Numbered from the stretch's first letter, positions 43,327-54,288 are shown. The stretch is DNA of 64,000 nucleotides from Fluoribacter dumoffii NY 23 (GCF_000236165.1 NZ_CM001373.1:113866-177865), one strand, 5' to 3'. Notes: generated from the sequence alone by a model not told the origin. A program made the numbers and translations.

Positions 43327-43753
43327 AAATTCACCTTGTGATTAAAAACATATAGCCCTGAGGGAAGCCAAGCATCACCGCCATCAAGTTTAAGCCGCTG
43401 TTGATAAACATGTCATCCCCGGATCAATTCTTACTGAATTTCAAAGTCGCTTTAAGAACGGTTTACCGTATGCGGATATGACAAGAATTGCTAAAAATTA
43501 AAGGCAGTGCGGCTTTATTTTCACCTCAGTTACAATTATTTGATTGCTTCCTTCATTCTGCTTAGGGGATGCGACTCAGTCAAGAATAATATTTTTTTAT
43601 ATCCATTTACTACAGTGCAACAAAAAAGCATATTGATTTCATCTTGGTCGGATGCGCAATGCTCGCCTTGCTTTCCATGCTGTGCTTTGCAAGCACTAGG
43701 AACTCTTTGGGACTTTATCGGAAAGCATGCAAAACAAAGTGGATAGATATATT
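43327..43753. other. gene-free interval between bcp and the phoH-like gene
   Basis: 427 bases with no convincing gene. Two overlapping plus-strand frames (43507-43746 and 43644-43916) have poor composition and no recognisable product, and the second runs antisense into bcp. The interval must contain the phoH promoter and the end of the trhO-smpB-bcp operon. I see no hairpin with a T-run, tRNA or repeat. Confidence 0.5.
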
Positions 43754-44206
43754 TTATTTTAGAGCGCTGAGCACCTGCTCCACATGCCCTTTGACATTTA
43801 CTTTACGCCATTCGTTTATTAATTTCCCTTGGGGATCAATAAGGAAGGTGCTGCGTTCAATTCCACGGACTTGTTTTCCATACATGGATTTCATCTTGAT
43901 TACATCAAATAATTGACATAAGACTTCCTCTGGATCGCTAATCAGTTCAAAGGGAAAGTTTTGTTTGGATTTAAAATTCTCATGCGATTTTAGGCTGTCT
44001 CGAGAAACTCCAAATATTTGGGTATTTAATTTTTGAAATTGGGGATAGGCATCACGAAAATCTTGTCCTTCTGTGGTGCATCCTGGGGTTGAATCCTTAG
44101 GATAAAAATAGAGGACGACATATTGGCCTCGATAATCGCTCAGTCGAGCATTGAGTCCGCTCGTTGCTGTGAATGCAAAATCGGATATTAAGTCACCTGT
44201 ATTCAA
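43754..44206 (-). CDS. bcp: peroxiredoxin, bacterioferritin co-migratory protein family
   Basis: 150 residues. The peroxidatic cysteine lies in PKDSTPGCTTEGQDFRD; the resolving cysteine five residues later, as in E. coli Bcp, is absent (glutamine-rich here), but a cysteine follows in EEVLCQLFDVIK, the alternative site used by other Bcp proteins. The YFYPKD and GVSRDSLKSHENF motifs are typical. It reduces peroxides using thioredoxin. Its ATG is immediately after the smpB stop, so it is the last gene of a compact operon. Confidence 0.94.
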   Translation of the reverse strand: MNTGDLISDFAFTATSGLNARLSDYRGQYVVLYFYPKDSTPGCTTEGQDFRDAYPQFQKLNTQIFGVSRDSLKSHENFKSKQNFPFELISDPEEVLCQLFDVIKMKSMYGKQVRGIERSTFLIDPQGKLINEWRKVNVKGHVEQVLSALK

Positions 44207-44683
44207 TTAATCTCTCCCTGTTTTTTTCATTAGGCGCGAACGGTCTCTTTGCCATTCCCGATCTTTAATGGTGTCACGCTTGTCATGCTCTTTTTTCCCT
44301 TTGGCCAGCGCAATTTTAATCTTTACATTATTTTTTTTCCAATATAAAGAGAGTGGAACTATGGTGTAACCTTGACGTTCGACGCTGCCAATGAGGTGGT
44401 TTAACTCCTTTTTATTTAATAAGAGTTTCCGGGTACGTATTGGATCAGGAATAGAATGCGTGGATGCGGTTATAAGAGGGTTAATCTGAGCACCAAGCAA
44501 ATAAGCTTCCCCGTTTTTAATGATAACATGTGCGTCAGATAAATTTATTTTCCCTGCGCGCAAGCTTTTCACTTCCCAGCCTTCAAGAACAAGGCCTGCT
44601 TCATATTGATCTTCAATGAAATAGTTGAAGCCTGCTTTTCGATTCAACACAATGGTTGAATCGGATTGTTTTTTATTTGTCAT
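44207..44683 (-). CDS. smpB: SsrA-binding protein SmpB
   Basis: 158 residues. Signature segments are [39 protein letters not shown] and the basic C-terminal tail [20 protein letters not shown]. SmpB delivers tmRNA to stalled ribosomes; the ssrA gene itself is not in this window. It begins two bases after trhO ends and ends one base before bcp. Confidence 0.97.
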   Translation of the reverse strand: MTNKKQSDSTIVLNRKAGFNYFIEDQYEAGLVLEGWEVKSLRAGKINLSDAHVIIKNGEAYLLGAQINPLITASTHSIPDPIRTRKLLLNKKELNHLIGSVERQGYTIVPLSLYWKKNNVKIKIALAKGKKEHDKRDTIKDREWQRDRSRLMKKTGRD

Positions 44684-44685
44684 AA

Positions 44686-45450
44686 TTATTCTTTGACGCG
44701 ATCGTGTTTGTAATCAAGTGGTAATTGAGGATAAACCCGATTTAATTGATCATCAACAGCCACCCGATTATCGAAAACAAAGCATTGTCCTTCCCAAAGC
44801 GATTTTTCTTTTGGCATTTTTTCAATATAATTGAGAATCCCATCATGGAGATGAAACACATTTTCAAAACCCAAATCCTTTAAATAGGCAGTGGATTTCT
44901 CACAACGTATCCCGCCAGTGCAAAACATTGCAATTTTTTTATCTTTTTTATCAAGCAAATGTTCACGCACATATTCTGGAAAATCACGAAAGTTTTCGGT
45001 GCTGGGATTGACGGCATTTTTGAATGTGCCTAATTCGAATTCGTAATCATTACGCGTATCAATTAAAACCACATCCGGATCCTGAATTAATTGATTCCAC
45101 TCTTCAGGCGTCAGATAGGTTCCTGCCTTTTTCAATGGGTCGATATTTTTTATACCCATAGTCACAATTTCTTTACGAAGTTTGACCTTGGACTTTTCAA
45201 ATGGATTTTCATCATCGAATGTTTCTTTGAAACGAAGATCAGCCAAACGCTCATCCCCATGAATAAATTCATAGAATTGATCCATTTGCTCTCGGGAGCC
45301 TGCAAAACTTCCATTGATTCCTTCAGCAGCTAAAATGATCGTTCCTTTTATTCCAATTTCATGCATTTTGGCAAGCAAAGGTTCGCGCATGGCTTCAAAA
45401 TCTTCCAGGGAAACGAATTTATAAAATGAAGCAATCACTATTTTTTTCAT
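44686..45450 (-). CDS. trhO: tRNA uridine(34) hydroxylase, rhodanese family
   Basis: 254 residues from ATG 45450 ([15 protein letters not shown]), with AGGT at suitable spacing; the longer frame adds 12 hydrophobic residues unlike the family. The N-terminal domain ([11 protein letters not shown]) and the rhodanese active-site loop [12 protein letters not shown] with its cysteine identify TrhO/YceA, which adds the hydroxyl for 5-(carboxy)methoxyuridine at tRNA position 34. First gene of trhO-smpB-bcp. Confidence 0.95.
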   Translation of the reverse strand: MKKIVIASFYKFVSLEDFEAMREPLLAKMHEIGIKGTIILAAEGINGSFAGSREQMDQFYEFIHGDERLADLRFKETFDDENPFEKSKVKLRKEIVTMGIKNIDPLKKAGTYLTPEEWNQLIQDPDVVLIDTRNDYEFELGTFKNAVNPSTENFRDFPEYVREHLLDKKDKKIAMFCTGGIRCEKSTAYLKDLGFENVFHLHDGILNYIEKMPKEKSLWEGQCFVFDNRVAVDDQLNRVYPQLPLDYKHDRVKE

Positions 45451-45577
45451 GGTACTACCTGAAATAAAAACAAAAATAATCGGCAAAAATTACCATTTAC
45501 ACAGAATTTAATCAATAGACCTTAATTAAATACACTCCATGCTGCGTTTAAATATTAAACAAAATTAACTAAATGCG

Positions 45578-45605
45578 TTGACAAAAACTAACCAGCGATC
45601 ATACT
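45578..45605 (+). promoter_or_regulatory. likely plaC promoter
   Basis: A perfect TTGACA (45578-45583) is followed after 16 bases by CATACT (45600-45605), about 58 bases before the ATG; a sigma-70-like arrangement. Confidence 0.5.
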
Positions 45606-45663
45606 GTTATATACCAAAGCCCCTGTGTTTTTTTTCATTCTGCAGGCTTTATAAGGAGATAAT

Positions 45664-46962
45664 ATGGCACGTTACAATCGGAAGTTGCGTTGGTTCTTTA
45701 TCTTTTGTTTCTTTGTTCCATTCATGAGTTTTGCCGCTACCCCAGTAAAAACAATGGTTGTTTTTGGCGACAGTTTGTCGGATACAGGAAATACTACCCA
45801 TTTACTTAAAAGTTTACGCCAAGAAGAAGATCCTGCTTTTCTAGTAGCACCTTTTAAAGTATTTGTACTTAACAAGATGGTTGAGTTTGCAGAAGAATAC
45901 TATGTACCGCAGATGGTTTTAGATTCAGGAATCGCAGTGGTTACTGATTTTTTCGATAACCAGCTGGCCCCTTATATCGCCAATTTGGTTAGCAAAATTA
46001 AATTAGTGCCAGTATTACCAGGAAAACCTTATTGGAATGCACGTTTCTCTAATGGGCAGGTGTGGAATGAATATTTAGCGAAAATGCTTTCCATTTCCCC
46101 CGCAGATGAAGAGGTTTATTTAAATCGGGCTTTTGGTGGAAGCTGGACCGCAACTTATGATTACCAGTTGACGGTATGGAATTTGATTCGCCACCCATTA
46201 GGAACAATCAAAAATCTGATTGTAGGCAAGTTGGTTCCCCCAAGCCTGGGATTAACCGTTCAAGCGTATTTACTGGAGCATCCAACCCTCAGTAATGAAA
46301 CCGTGTTTTTCATTTTCTCGGGAAGCAATGATTACATTAATGTCCTGTTCTTTGAAGATAATTACAACACTGAGGTGATGAGTACCTATGTAGATAATGT
46401 CCTATCCGGTGCCGGTTCTGCGGTGATGAAATTAATGCAGGCAGGTGCACGCCGTTTTGTAATTATGGGTCTGCCTCATATAGGGGATACACCACGTATG
46501 GTGCACACCACGGATAGAGGGGTCTTGAATAATGCAATTGATATGCATAATGAGCGCCTGCAAAACCGCATGAAAGAATGGGAAAAAATTTATCCTGATG
46601 CGAATTTCCTCTATATCGACATGGGGGATTATTTGTCACAAGCTTTAAAAAATCCGGAGAATTATGGATTTACCAATACCACTGAAGCATGTATTGATGT
46701 GAAGCTTCCAATGTATGATTCATTCCGTAATTCACCTTTCGCGAATAACTTTGTATTACGCTACGCTCAAGTCCTGCAGTACAGAGATGCAAGCTTTGCC
46801 GCCGGAGACAAAAACTATCAGGTGTGTGATACACCGGATACTTACTTGTTCTGGGATGAAATCCATCCAAGTACCCGAGCTCATGGATTGCTTGCTTTTG
46901 AAGTATGTAAGGCGATGAAGTACCATGGATATGACGTAACCTGTCAAAATCCTATAGAATAG
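45664..46962 (+). CDS. plaC: secreted GDSL phospholipase/acyltransferase, PlaC-like
   Basis: 432 residues with a signal peptide (about 1-24, ending SFAA). GDSL block I is VVFGDSLSDTGNTT, block III FSGSNDYINVL and block V DEIHPSTRAHG, supplying the Ser, Asn, Asp and His of the fold. Length and layout match L. pneumophila PlaC, a type II-secreted glycerophospholipid:cholesterol acyltransferase that the protease ProA activates; two cysteines (EACIDVK and YQVCDT) could form a loop. GGAG precedes the ATG. A strong terminator follows. Confidence 0.9.
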   Translation: MARYNRKLRWFFIFCFFVPFMSFAATPVKTMVVFGDSLSDTGNTTHLLKSLRQEEDPAFLVAPFKVFVLNKMVEFAEEYYVPQMVLDSGIAVVTDFFDNQLAPYIANLVSKIKLVPVLPGKPYWNARFSNGQVWNEYLAKMLSISPADEEVYLNRAFGGSWTATYDYQLTVWNLIRHPLGTIKNLIVGKLVPPSLGLTVQAYLLEHPTLSNETVFFIFSGSNDYINVLFFEDNYNTEVMSTYVDNVLSGAGSAVMKLMQAGARRFVIMGLPHIGDTPRMVHTTDRGVLNNAIDMHNERLQNRMKEWEKIYPDANFLYIDMGDYLSQALKNPENYGFTNTTEACIDVKLPMYDSFRNSPFANNFVLRYAQVLQYRDASFAAGDKNYQVCDTPDTYLFWDEIHPSTRAHGLLAFEVCKAMKYHGYDVTCQNPIE

Positions 46963-46992
46963 GTGGGTTGCCGCTAAGGTATTTTGTAACGT

Positions 46993-47031
46993 AGCCTGGG
47001 TGCCGGAATGTCTGTCACCCGGGCTTTCTTT
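46993..47031 (+). terminator. intrinsic terminator of plaC
   Basis: Arms AGCCTGGGTG (46993-47002) and CACCCGGGCT (47016-47025), pairing with one G-T wobble, enclose a 13-base loop and are followed by TTTCTTTT. Confidence 0.75.
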
Positions 47032-47205
47032 TGCAATTCCTTTTTGGCTGTCTTTCGCACTTGATTTTATTAGGATAATTTACGCTGGCATCCTCTCTAA
47101 CTCGTTACGAATTCATGTTAGTGATTTGTATTTGTTTGTGGCATAATTGCCCTTTTTTTATTGATATATCGTTCATGTGCGGTTGTTGAAACGAGGAGCA
47201 GGTTT

Positions 47206-49020
47206 ATGTGTGGGATTATGGGGGCTGTATCTGAAAGGGATATCAGTAAAATTTTACTGGAAGGATTACGCCGTTTGGAATATAGAGGTTATGATTCTGC
47301 CGGCATTGCAGTAATTGATAATCAAGAACAATTAAAACGCGTACGTATCCAAGGTAAGGTACAGAACCTGGCTAATGCGATGGAGGAAACAGCAATCGCG
47401 GGTCATACGGGTATTGCTCATACTCGGTGGGCAACTCATGGCAAACCTTCGGAACAGAATGCTCATCCGCACCTGTCTCATGGACAAATTGCATTAGTGC
47501 ATAATGGAATCATTGAAAATCATGAAAAATTACGTCATGAATTAATGATGAAGGGATATGAGTTCACTTCTGAAACCGATACAGAGGTGGCTGCACACTT
47601 AATTCATTATTATTACCAACAAAGCAACAATCTGCTCGATGCAGTTACCACTGCAGCCGGGGAAATGGAAGGAGCTTTTGCTTTGGGGGTTATCCACCAA
47701 CATCGACCGATGGAACTTGTTGCCGTGCGCAAAGGCAGCCCGTTGGTTATCGGCCTGGGGATAGGAGAGAATTTTATCGCCTCTGATGCTTTGGCATTAA
47801 AATCTTTCGCCCAATCGGTAGTCTATTTGGAAGAAGGTGACAGTGCCCTTATTACCTCCCAAAGTGTATTAATTTATGATTCCTGTAAAACGCTTGTTGA
47901 ACGCCCTCTCCATCCTTTGACGAGTAGTGCTGAAACTGTAAGTAAAGAACCTTATCGGCATTTTATGCTCAAAGAAATTTTTGAACAATCCAAGGTATTT
48001 ACGGATACCTTGGAGGGTCGGGTAAATAGTCTTGAAGTACTTAGGTCCAGCTTTGGTGACCGGGCTTCCCATATATTTCCAATGGTGAAGCAAATCCATA
48101 TTGTTGCTTGCGGTACCAGTTACCATGCTGGCATGATTGCCAAATATTGGCTTGAATCTTTGGCGGGATTGCCCACCCAGGTTGAAATCGCCAGTGAGTA
48201 TCGTTATCGGGATGTTGTAGTCCCTAAAGATACTTTATTTATTACCGTCTCCCAGTCCGGCGAAACCGCAGATACGCTCGCTGCCTTGCAAAAAGCAAAA
48301 AGTTTGGGCTATTTAGCCACTTTGGCTCTATGTAATGTGGCAACAAGTACCCTGGTACGAGAGGCGGATTGTGTTTTTCTAACTCGTGCCGGAGTTGAAA
48401 TTGGCGTGGCATCTACTAAAGCATTCACTACGCAATTGGTGGCCTTCTTGATGTTGTCTGCGGCTCTTTGCCATGATGAACGAGCCAAAGAAGTCTTAAA
48501 ACAACTGCAAGAACTACCCGCATGCAGTGAACGTGCATTACAGATGAATGAAGAAATCGAAGAACTTGCTTCTCTGTTTGTTAATAAAGCCCATGCTTTA
48601 TTTTTAGGACGCGGCGTTCAATATCCCGTTGCCCTTGAGGGTGCTTTAAAATTGAAGGAAATTTCCTACATTCACGCCGAGGCATATCCCTCCGGAGAGT
48701 TGAAACACGGTCCCTTGGCTTTGGTTGATGAAAACATGCCAGTGGTTGCTGTGGCGCCTAATGATGAACTTTTGGATAAGTTAAAATCAAATTTACACGA
48801 GGTAAGTGCTCGTGGCGGGCAGTTATTTGTTTTTGGTGACAGTACACAAAACTGGCAAGCTCATGGTACCCATTTAATTAAAGTTCCATACTGTGGATTA
48901 TGGTTGGCTCCAATTATATATACGATTCCATTGCAGCTGTTGGCTTATCATGTTGCTGTTGCTAAAGGTACCGATGTGGATCAGCCACGTAATCTTGCCA
49001 AATCAGTGACTGTTGAGTAA
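47206..49020 (+). CDS. glmS: glutamine-fructose-6-phosphate aminotransferase (isomerising)
   Basis: 604 residues from ATG 47206, so that the catalytic cysteine is residue 2 (MCGIMGAVSERD); the 15 codons before it are rejected. The glutaminase half has RWATHGKPSEQNAHPH and two SIS domains follow (CGTSYHAGMIAKYWLE, VSQSGETADTLAAL), ending DVDQPRNLAKSVTVE. It makes GlcN-6-P, the first step toward UDP-GlcNAc. It lies far from glmU, unlike the E. coli glmUS pair. Confidence 0.98.
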   Translation: MCGIMGAVSERDISKILLEGLRRLEYRGYDSAGIAVIDNQEQLKRVRIQGKVQNLANAMEETAIAGHTGIAHTRWATHGKPSEQNAHPHLSHGQIALVHNGIIENHEKLRHELMMKGYEFTSETDTEVAAHLIHYYYQQSNNLLDAVTTAAGEMEGAFALGVIHQHRPMELVAVRKGSPLVIGLGIGENFIASDALALKSFAQSVVYLEEGDSALITSQSVLIYDSCKTLVERPLHPLTSSAETVSKEPYRHFMLKEIFEQSKVFTDTLEGRVNSLEVLRSSFGDRASHIFPMVKQIHIVACGTSYHAGMIAKYWLESLAGLPTQVEIASEYRYRDVVVPKDTLFITVSQSGETADTLAALQKAKSLGYLATLALCNVATSTLVREADCVFLTRAGVEIGVASTKAFTTQLVAFLMLSAALCHDERAKEVLKQLQELPACSERALQMNEEIEELASLFVNKAHALFLGRGVQYPVALEGALKLKEISYIHAEAYPSGELKHGPLALVDENMPVVAVAPNDELLDKLKSNLHEVSARGGQLFVFGDSTQNWQAHGTHLIKVPYCGLWLAPIIYTIPLQLLAYHVAVAKGTDVDQPRNLAKSVTVE

Positions 49021-49119
49021 TAATGTGGCGGTTTTTTAAACGAGTTACCCAGCACTATTCCTGTGGGATTTAGGGTTGGGAAATCAATTGTTATCTATTT
49101 ATGTTTTACGGGGATGTAA

Positions 49120-51462
49120 ATGACTCAAGAGATGTTGGGATTAGCTGCGATTATTGCGCAAGAGCTTAAAGTTAAACCAGCGCAGGTAGAAGCGTCCATT
49201 CGTCTGCTTAATGAAGGGGCAACTGTTCCATTCATTGCTCGTTATCGCAAGGAGGCAACCGAAGGTCTAGATGATGTACAACTACGCTTTATTGATGAAC
49301 GCGTACATTATTTACGTGAATTGGACGAGCGTCGTGCTGTCGTTTTGCAGTCTATCCGCGAGCAGGAAAAACTAACTCCAGAGCTTGAAAAAAGCATTTT
49401 GGCTGCAGACACGAAAACCCGTCTTGAAGATTTATATTTGCCTTTCAGACCCAAACGCCGTACCAAGGCCCAAATTGCCATTGAAGCGGGCCTTGAGCCG
49501 CTTGCTCAGGCACTCTGGAAAAATCCGGATTTAGACCCCGAAGAACAAGCCCTGCAATTTATTAACCCTGAAGCTGGGGTGGAGGATGCGAAAGCGGCTC
49601 TGGAAGGCGCTCGTCATATCCTTATGGAGCACTTTGCTGAAGATGCCGACTTGATTAATGAACTGCGCGAATACATGTGGGGTCACGGAATTATTAAATC
49701 GGTAGGCAGTTCCAAGAAAAAAGAAACTGTGAACAAGTTTTCAGACTATTTTGATTATTCTGAAGCGATTAAAAAAATTCCTTCCCATCGTGCTTTAGCG
49801 TTGTTCCGCGGCCGCCGGGAAAGCGTGTTACAAGTAAGCCTTACTTTGCCGGAACAGGACCAAACCTATGGTGAGAGCAAATTGGCAGCCCATTTCAACA
49901 TTGCTGACCAGCAAAGAAAAGCTGACGGTTGGTTGCTGGAAACAGTACGCCTGACCTGGAAAGTAAAATTGTTTACCAAGCTGGAACTGGAGTTACTTAC
50001 GCGGCTGCGCGAGATGGCGGACGAAGAAGCCATAAAAGTATTTTCCAGAAATTTACGTGACTTGTTATTGGCTGCACCAGCTGGCCCCCAAATTACCATT
50101 GGGCTGGATCCAGGTATCCGCACCGGTGTCAAAGTGGTTGTTGTTGATTCAACGGGCAAGTTATTGGATTACACGGTTATTTTCCCCTTTGCTCCCCAAA
50201 ATGAATGGCATCAGGCAATTACGGATTTGGCAAAATTGGCTGCAAAATACCAGGTTAACTTAATCAGTATTGGTAATGGGACAGGCTCTCGCGAAACGGA
50301 GCGTTTGGTTGCTGATCTGATCAAAATGTATCCTGATTTAAAACTAACGAAAGTTATTGTGAGTGAAGCAGGCGCATCGGTTTATTCTGCTTCGGAAATT
50401 GCATCTCAGGAATTCCCTGATTTAGATGTGACTTTAAGGGGAGCTGTCTCTATTGCACGCCGTCTTCAAGACCCTCTCGCCGAATTAGTTAAAATTGAGG
50501 CAAAATCCATTGGTGTAGGTCAGTACCAGCACGATGTCAATCAGACTCGTTTAGCGCGTTGTCTGGATGGGGTTGTGGAGGATTGCGTGAATGCGGTTGG
50601 TGTTGATGTAAACACTGCTTCGGCTGCCTTATTGTCACATGTTTCTGGTCTGAATGAGACCTTGGCCAAAAATATCGTGCTTTATCGTGATGAACACGGT
50701 GCGTTCAAAAACCGGATGGAATTAAAACATGTGCAGCGTATGGGGGAAAAAGCGTTCCAACAAGCTGCGGGTTTTTTACGCATCATGAATGGGGATAATC
50801 CCTTAGATGCCTCTTGCGTGCATCCAGAAGCATACCCTCTGGTCGAAAAAATTATCGCCGAGAAGAGCGTTGACATTAAAAAGTTGATAGGTAACAAAGA
50901 AATATTACATAGTGTTAACGCAGAACAATTTGTTGATGAGCAATTTGGTTTGCCCACAATAAGAGATGTGTTGCGTGAATTGGAAAAACCTGGTCGTGAT
51001 CCTCGGCCGGAATTTAAAACTGCCCAGTTCAAAGAAGGCGTTGAAGACATCGAACATCTGCATGAAGGCATGATTCTTGAAGGAGTCGTCAGTAATGTAA
51101 CGAACTTTGGCGCTTTTGTGGATATAGGCGTGCATCAGGATGGGTTGGTACATATCTCAGCAATGACGAATAAATTTATTTCTGATCCACGTACGGTAGT
51201 CAAAGCCGGTGATATTGTCACTGTAAAAGTAATTGAAGTGGATAAAGAAAGAAGACGGATTGGCCTGAGTATGAAATTGGAAGATGAGCCTGTGAGTCAA
51301 CCCGTTAAAAAAGCTACCAAAACTGCTGAAATGAAAAAACAACCTCCAGCTAAAAAGATGGAGCACAAGAAAAAACCCGAGGCTAAGAAAGTTGAGCCAG
51401 TCAAGAAAACCGTATTTAATACGGCAATGGCAGATGCACTGGCCAAATTAAAGCGTAATTAG
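49120..51462 (+). CDS. tex: Tex-family S1 RNA-binding transcription accessory protein
   Basis: 780 residues. The N-terminal helical domain begins with [20 protein letters not shown]; a YqgF-like fold ([20 protein letters not shown]), helix-hairpin-helix repeats ([19 protein letters not shown]) and a C-terminal S1 domain ([20 protein letters not shown]) follow. After S1 there is a Lys/Pro-rich tail with repeats such as [19 protein letters not shown]. Tex acts in RNA metabolism or transcription and virulence-related expression in some species. Monocistronic by spacing. Confidence 0.96.
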   Translation: MTQEMLGLAAIIAQELKVKPAQVEASIRLLNEGATVPFIARYRKEATEGLDDVQLRFIDERVHYLRELDERRAVVLQSIREQEKLTPELEKSILAADTKTRLEDLYLPFRPKRRTKAQIAIEAGLEPLAQALWKNPDLDPEEQALQFINPEAGVEDAKAALEGARHILMEHFAEDADLINELREYMWGHGIIKSVGSSKKKETVNKFSDYFDYSEAIKKIPSHRALALFRGRRESVLQVSLTLPEQDQTYGESKLAAHFNIADQQRKADGWLLETVRLTWKVKLFTKLELELLTRLREMADEEAIKVFSRNLRDLLLAAPAGPQITIGLDPGIRTGVKVVVVDSTGKLLDYTVIFPFAPQNEWHQAITDLAKLAAKYQVNLISIGNGTGSRETERLVADLIKMYPDLKLTKVIVSEAGASVYSASEIASQEFPDLDVTLRGAVSIARRLQDPLAELVKIEAKSIGVGQYQHDVNQTRLARCLDGVVEDCVNAVGVDVNTASAALLSHVSGLNETLAKNIVLYRDEHGAFKNRMELKHVQRMGEKAFQQAAGFLRIMNGDNPLDASCVHPEAYPLVEKIIAEKSVDIKKLIGNKEILHSVNAEQFVDEQFGLPTIRDVLRELEKPGRDPRPEFKTAQFKEGVEDIEHLHEGMILEGVVSNVTNFGAFVDIGVHQDGLVHISAMTNKFISDPRTVVKAGDIVTVKVIEVDKERRRIGLSMKLEDEPVSQPVKKATKTAEMKKQPPAKKMEHKKKPEAKKVEPVKKTVFNTAMADALAKLKRN

Positions 51463-51595
51463 AACTTTTAAAGTACCCTCTCTTAAAACAAGGGGGCACT
51501 TGTTCAGTCTTGGCTGGTAGTGCATTTTTGTTGCCAGCCAAAGTTACGTACAACGCTGCACCACAGTACTCGAACATACAAGATGATGGTGAATC

Positions 51596-51979
51596 ATGAT
51601 CAATACTCCAAAAGGAGAACTCGCTATCCAGACCTTGGCAATGCCTGCAAATACCAATGCCAATGGTGATATATTTGGTGGATGGATTGTGTCACAAATG
51701 GATTTGGCTGCCGGGATAATAGCAAAAAGGTTGGCATTGGGGCGGGTAGCCACGGTTGCTATTCATTCAATGAGTTTTTTAAAACCGGTGCATGTGGGCG
51801 ATCTTGTGAGCTGTTACGTTTCTTTGATAAAACAAGGTACTACTTCCATGACCTTTAGTGTTGAAGTATGGGCACATCCTGCTACCCAAAGTGAAACCTA
51901 TCAAGTCACTGAAGGCGTTTTTGTTTTTGTAGCAATAGATGAAGAAGGCAGACCAAGACAGGTACCTGGAAAAATATGA
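51596..51979 (+). CDS. yciA: acyl-CoA thioesterase, YciA family
   Basis: 127 residues. The hotdog active-site segment MPANTNANGDIFGGWIVSQM and VATVAIHSMSFLKPVHVGDL are characteristic of YciA. It hydrolyses a range of acyl-CoAs in the cytoplasm. Its stop overlaps the next ATG (ATGA), coupling it to the 545-aa protein gene. Confidence 0.93.
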   Translation: MINTPKGELAIQTLAMPANTNANGDIFGGWIVSQMDLAAGIIAKRLALGRVATVAIHSMSFLKPVHVGDLVSCYVSLIKQGTTSMTFSVEVWAHPATQSETYQVTEGVFVFVAIDEEGRPRQVPGKI

Positions 51980-53613
51980 CCTATAATTCGTCAGAACTGC
52001 ATCACCTACTTACGGAAATGGCTACCCTCATCGAACAAAATGCGGAACCAGATCCCCAATTATATACTTTATTTTTTCAAGAGCCTGAGCTTGCTTTTAA
52101 ATTAGTGGACATTATCAATAACTTGGAAGAAAAACTGGATGAAGGACTTTCAGTATATTCCGCCTGTGTTTTTGCTCTAGATATTTGTGTTGCGCAATTA
52201 CAGGGGGCTGCTGAATCCAATAATAAAGTTCCCATAAAGACATTGGCCCAACTGATGAATCATTTAGCGGAAATGATAAATGCGCGCAAACATACCTTAA
52301 GTTTCTGGCTTCCCGTATTAAATTCTTTTTATGAGTCGCATGTTGAATTGACCGAAGATTTAAAAAATGCCTATTACGATCTTGCCAGCGATGAGGAAGA
52401 GGCTGCTCCTGAAGGCGAACCCATCTCCCATTTAGATGCCATACGTGATTTGATTCATGAACTCTCTGAGTTGAACGTATTTGAAATTGCCGAGAATTTT
52501 TTTGCACAAAGCTATGCGATGCCTGCAGAATTTTTTATCGATCTCATGGTTGATTTATACAACATTGAAGAGGGGGCGGATATTGCCCTACTCATTTTAC
52601 TGCATCCTAAAGCGGAGGTGCGCGAAATTGCACTTAATACGCTTAGCCAAATCATTGACTTGGTAACTTTTTCCTCTATATCACTTTCACGGCTGCAGAC
52701 AATTAAGTATTGGTATCCAGAACAATACCATGCGCTCTTTAATTCATGGATAAAGACACAACGAAAAAAAGGGGTTGTATTTGCACCTGAACCCGAGACT
52801 GCCAAAGTGACTATCCGCGCGACCGAAGTGGATGGCATGGGCTCACAAGGTGTTTTTCTTCACGTTCGCAAGCACCGGAAAAACAGATTGTGTGGTTTGT
52901 TGTTAAAGTATGAATTGGGTATTAAGGATTCCTGGATAACGTCTGCTCTTTCAGCAAAAGATGTAAAAGACTATTACAAAAAAGCTTTTGACGAGAATGT
53001 AACGTTACGGGAAGTCGATCTCTCTTATTTCACAATGATGGTGGAACATTTCCTGGCGATAACTATCGAAAAGAATGAGATCCCCAATGTTCAATTTTTA
53101 GAGATGCAAGAATTATTGGGCCTGCGTTTACGGCCTGTGAAACTGGATCTGGATTATCTTTTTGAGCAAATGAGCATCCAAATCACTCCCTTTACCCAAG
53201 AAGCCATTGCTGAATCCTTACGCCGTTCGAAGTCATGGCTTAAAAGCAAATCGTTTACAGAATCCTGGTACCTGGAAAATCCTTTGGTAGACAAGATTGT
53301 CAATCATAATAGCAGTTTTGTTGATGGAATTAGAGTGTGTCGCATGGAAGAGGCCATTGATGCTGTTTTTTCTGAAGAGATGGAATTACATCGTGATAAA
53401 TGGCAATTTCATTTTTTATGGATAGCTTTATGGATGAAATCGAAAGAAAAACGTAATGAAAAATTATGGCGTGATAGTTTCCTGATCGCCTATACCATCC
53501 ATCAAGGTACTCCTTTGAAAGAAATCCCTGTAATGCAAGAGATTTGCCGGCAAACAGTGATTAATAGCGTGGAAACCATGCAAGAAAGACGAACCCACCT
53601 GAGTCAGGAATAA
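51976..53613 (+). CDS. conserved 545-aa helical protein, unknown function
   Basis: Not recognised. It is predicted entirely helical, with no signal peptide or membrane segments. Residues about 140-150 form an acidic linker (SDEEEAAPEGEP); the segment AEVREIALNTLSQIIDLV near 210-230 looks like a HEAT-type helical pair. Tyr-, Trp- and Arg-rich regions follow, ending in RRTHLSQE. Coupled translation with yciA and position just before riboflavin synthase suggest a housekeeping role within Legionella rather than an effector. Confidence 0.85.
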   Translation: MTYNSSELHHLLTEMATLIEQNAEPDPQLYTLFFQEPELAFKLVDIINNLEEKLDEGLSVYSACVFALDICVAQLQGAAESNNKVPIKTLAQLMNHLAEMINARKHTLSFWLPVLNSFYESHVELTEDLKNAYYDLASDEEEAAPEGEPISHLDAIRDLIHELSELNVFEIAENFFAQSYAMPAEFFIDLMVDLYNIEEGADIALLILLHPKAEVREIALNTLSQIIDLVTFSSISLSRLQTIKYWYPEQYHALFNSWIKTQRKKGVVFAPEPETAKVTIRATEVDGMGSQGVFLHVRKHRKNRLCGLLLKYELGIKDSWITSALSAKDVKDYYKKAFDENVTLREVDLSYFTMMVEHFLAITIEKNEIPNVQFLEMQELLGLRLRPVKLDLDYLFEQMSIQITPFTQEAIAESLRRSKSWLKSKSFTESWYLENPLVDKIVNHNSSFVDGIRVCRMEEAIDAVFSEEMELHRDKWQFHFLWIALWMKSKEKRNEKLWRDSFLIAYTIHQGTPLKEIPVMQEICRQTVINSVETMQERRTHLSQE

Positions 53614-53622
53614 GAGGATTTC

Positions 53623-54237
53623 ATGTTTACCGGCATCATTGAAGAAAAAGGGACTGTGATTAGCAATACAAAATATGGTGAGGCAAATCGATTGACCATT
53701 TCCTCAGGTCTTAAACAGCTAGAGGTAGGTGAAAGCATTGCTGTAAATGGGGTATGTCTCACGTTCTTACCCTCTGCTGATTCGAATTTAAATTTTGATG
53801 TGTCTCCCGAAACCTTGAACAAAACCACTCTAGGTAACTTAAAAATTGGGGATGAAGTCAATTTGGAGCGCGCCATGCTTGCATCGACTCGTTTTGGTGG
53901 GCATTATGTAAGTGGACATGTTGATGCAGTAGCACACATTCATGCCTTGAAACACATGGATGAGTTTGTTGAAGTTGAGTTAAGCGGTTTTGATGCTAAT
54001 GCCATGCTGTATTTAGTACCCAAAGGGAGTATTACGGTTGAAGGAGTAAGCTTAACGATTAATTCCGTGGCAAATCAAAGTATTAAATTAATGCTTATTC
54101 CCCACACGTTACTTAATACTACTTTGGGTGTTTTAAAACAGGGAAAAAGGGTTAACATTGAATTTGACTACTTGGCTCGCATCGTTGCTCATCAATTACA
54201 AATAGCTGGAAAATTGAACAACCATAATCCTTTATGA
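53623..54237 (+). CDS. ribE: riboflavin synthase alpha chain
   Basis: 204 residues. Two lumazine-binding repeats are plain: the first starts MFTGIIEEKGTV with GESIAVNGVCLT, and the second has GGHYVSGHVDAVA and GSITVEGVSLTIN. The enzyme dismutates two lumazine molecules to riboflavin. AGAGG precedes the ATG nine bases after the previous stop. The other rib genes are not adjacent and no FMN riboswitch was seen. Confidence 0.96.
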   Translation: MFTGIIEEKGTVISNTKYGEANRLTISSGLKQLEVGESIAVNGVCLTFLPSADSNLNFDVSPETLNKTTLGNLKIGDEVNLERAMLASTRFGGHYVSGHVDAVAHIHALKHMDEFVEVELSGFDANAMLYLVPKGSITVEGVSLTINSVANQSIKLMLIPHTLLNTTLGVLKQGKRVNIEFDYLARIVAHQLQIAGKLNNHNPL

Positions 54238-54288
54238 ATATAGGTCATGCAGGATGTAACCATCTTGGTGAACGTGTGAATTGAGCAG

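Noticed and set aside
43507..43916. Two overlapping plus-strand frames in the bcp-phoH interval
   Set aside because: Poor composition, no ribosome-binding site or family, and the second runs antisense into bcp.
52115..52838. Two long antisense frames inside the 545-aa protein gene
   Set aside because: They mirror a continuous sense frame that is coupled to yciA; no independent coding signals.
53614..53700. FMN riboswitch before riboflavin synthase
   Set aside because: The gene starts nine bases after the previous stop; there is no room or conserved sequence for the element.
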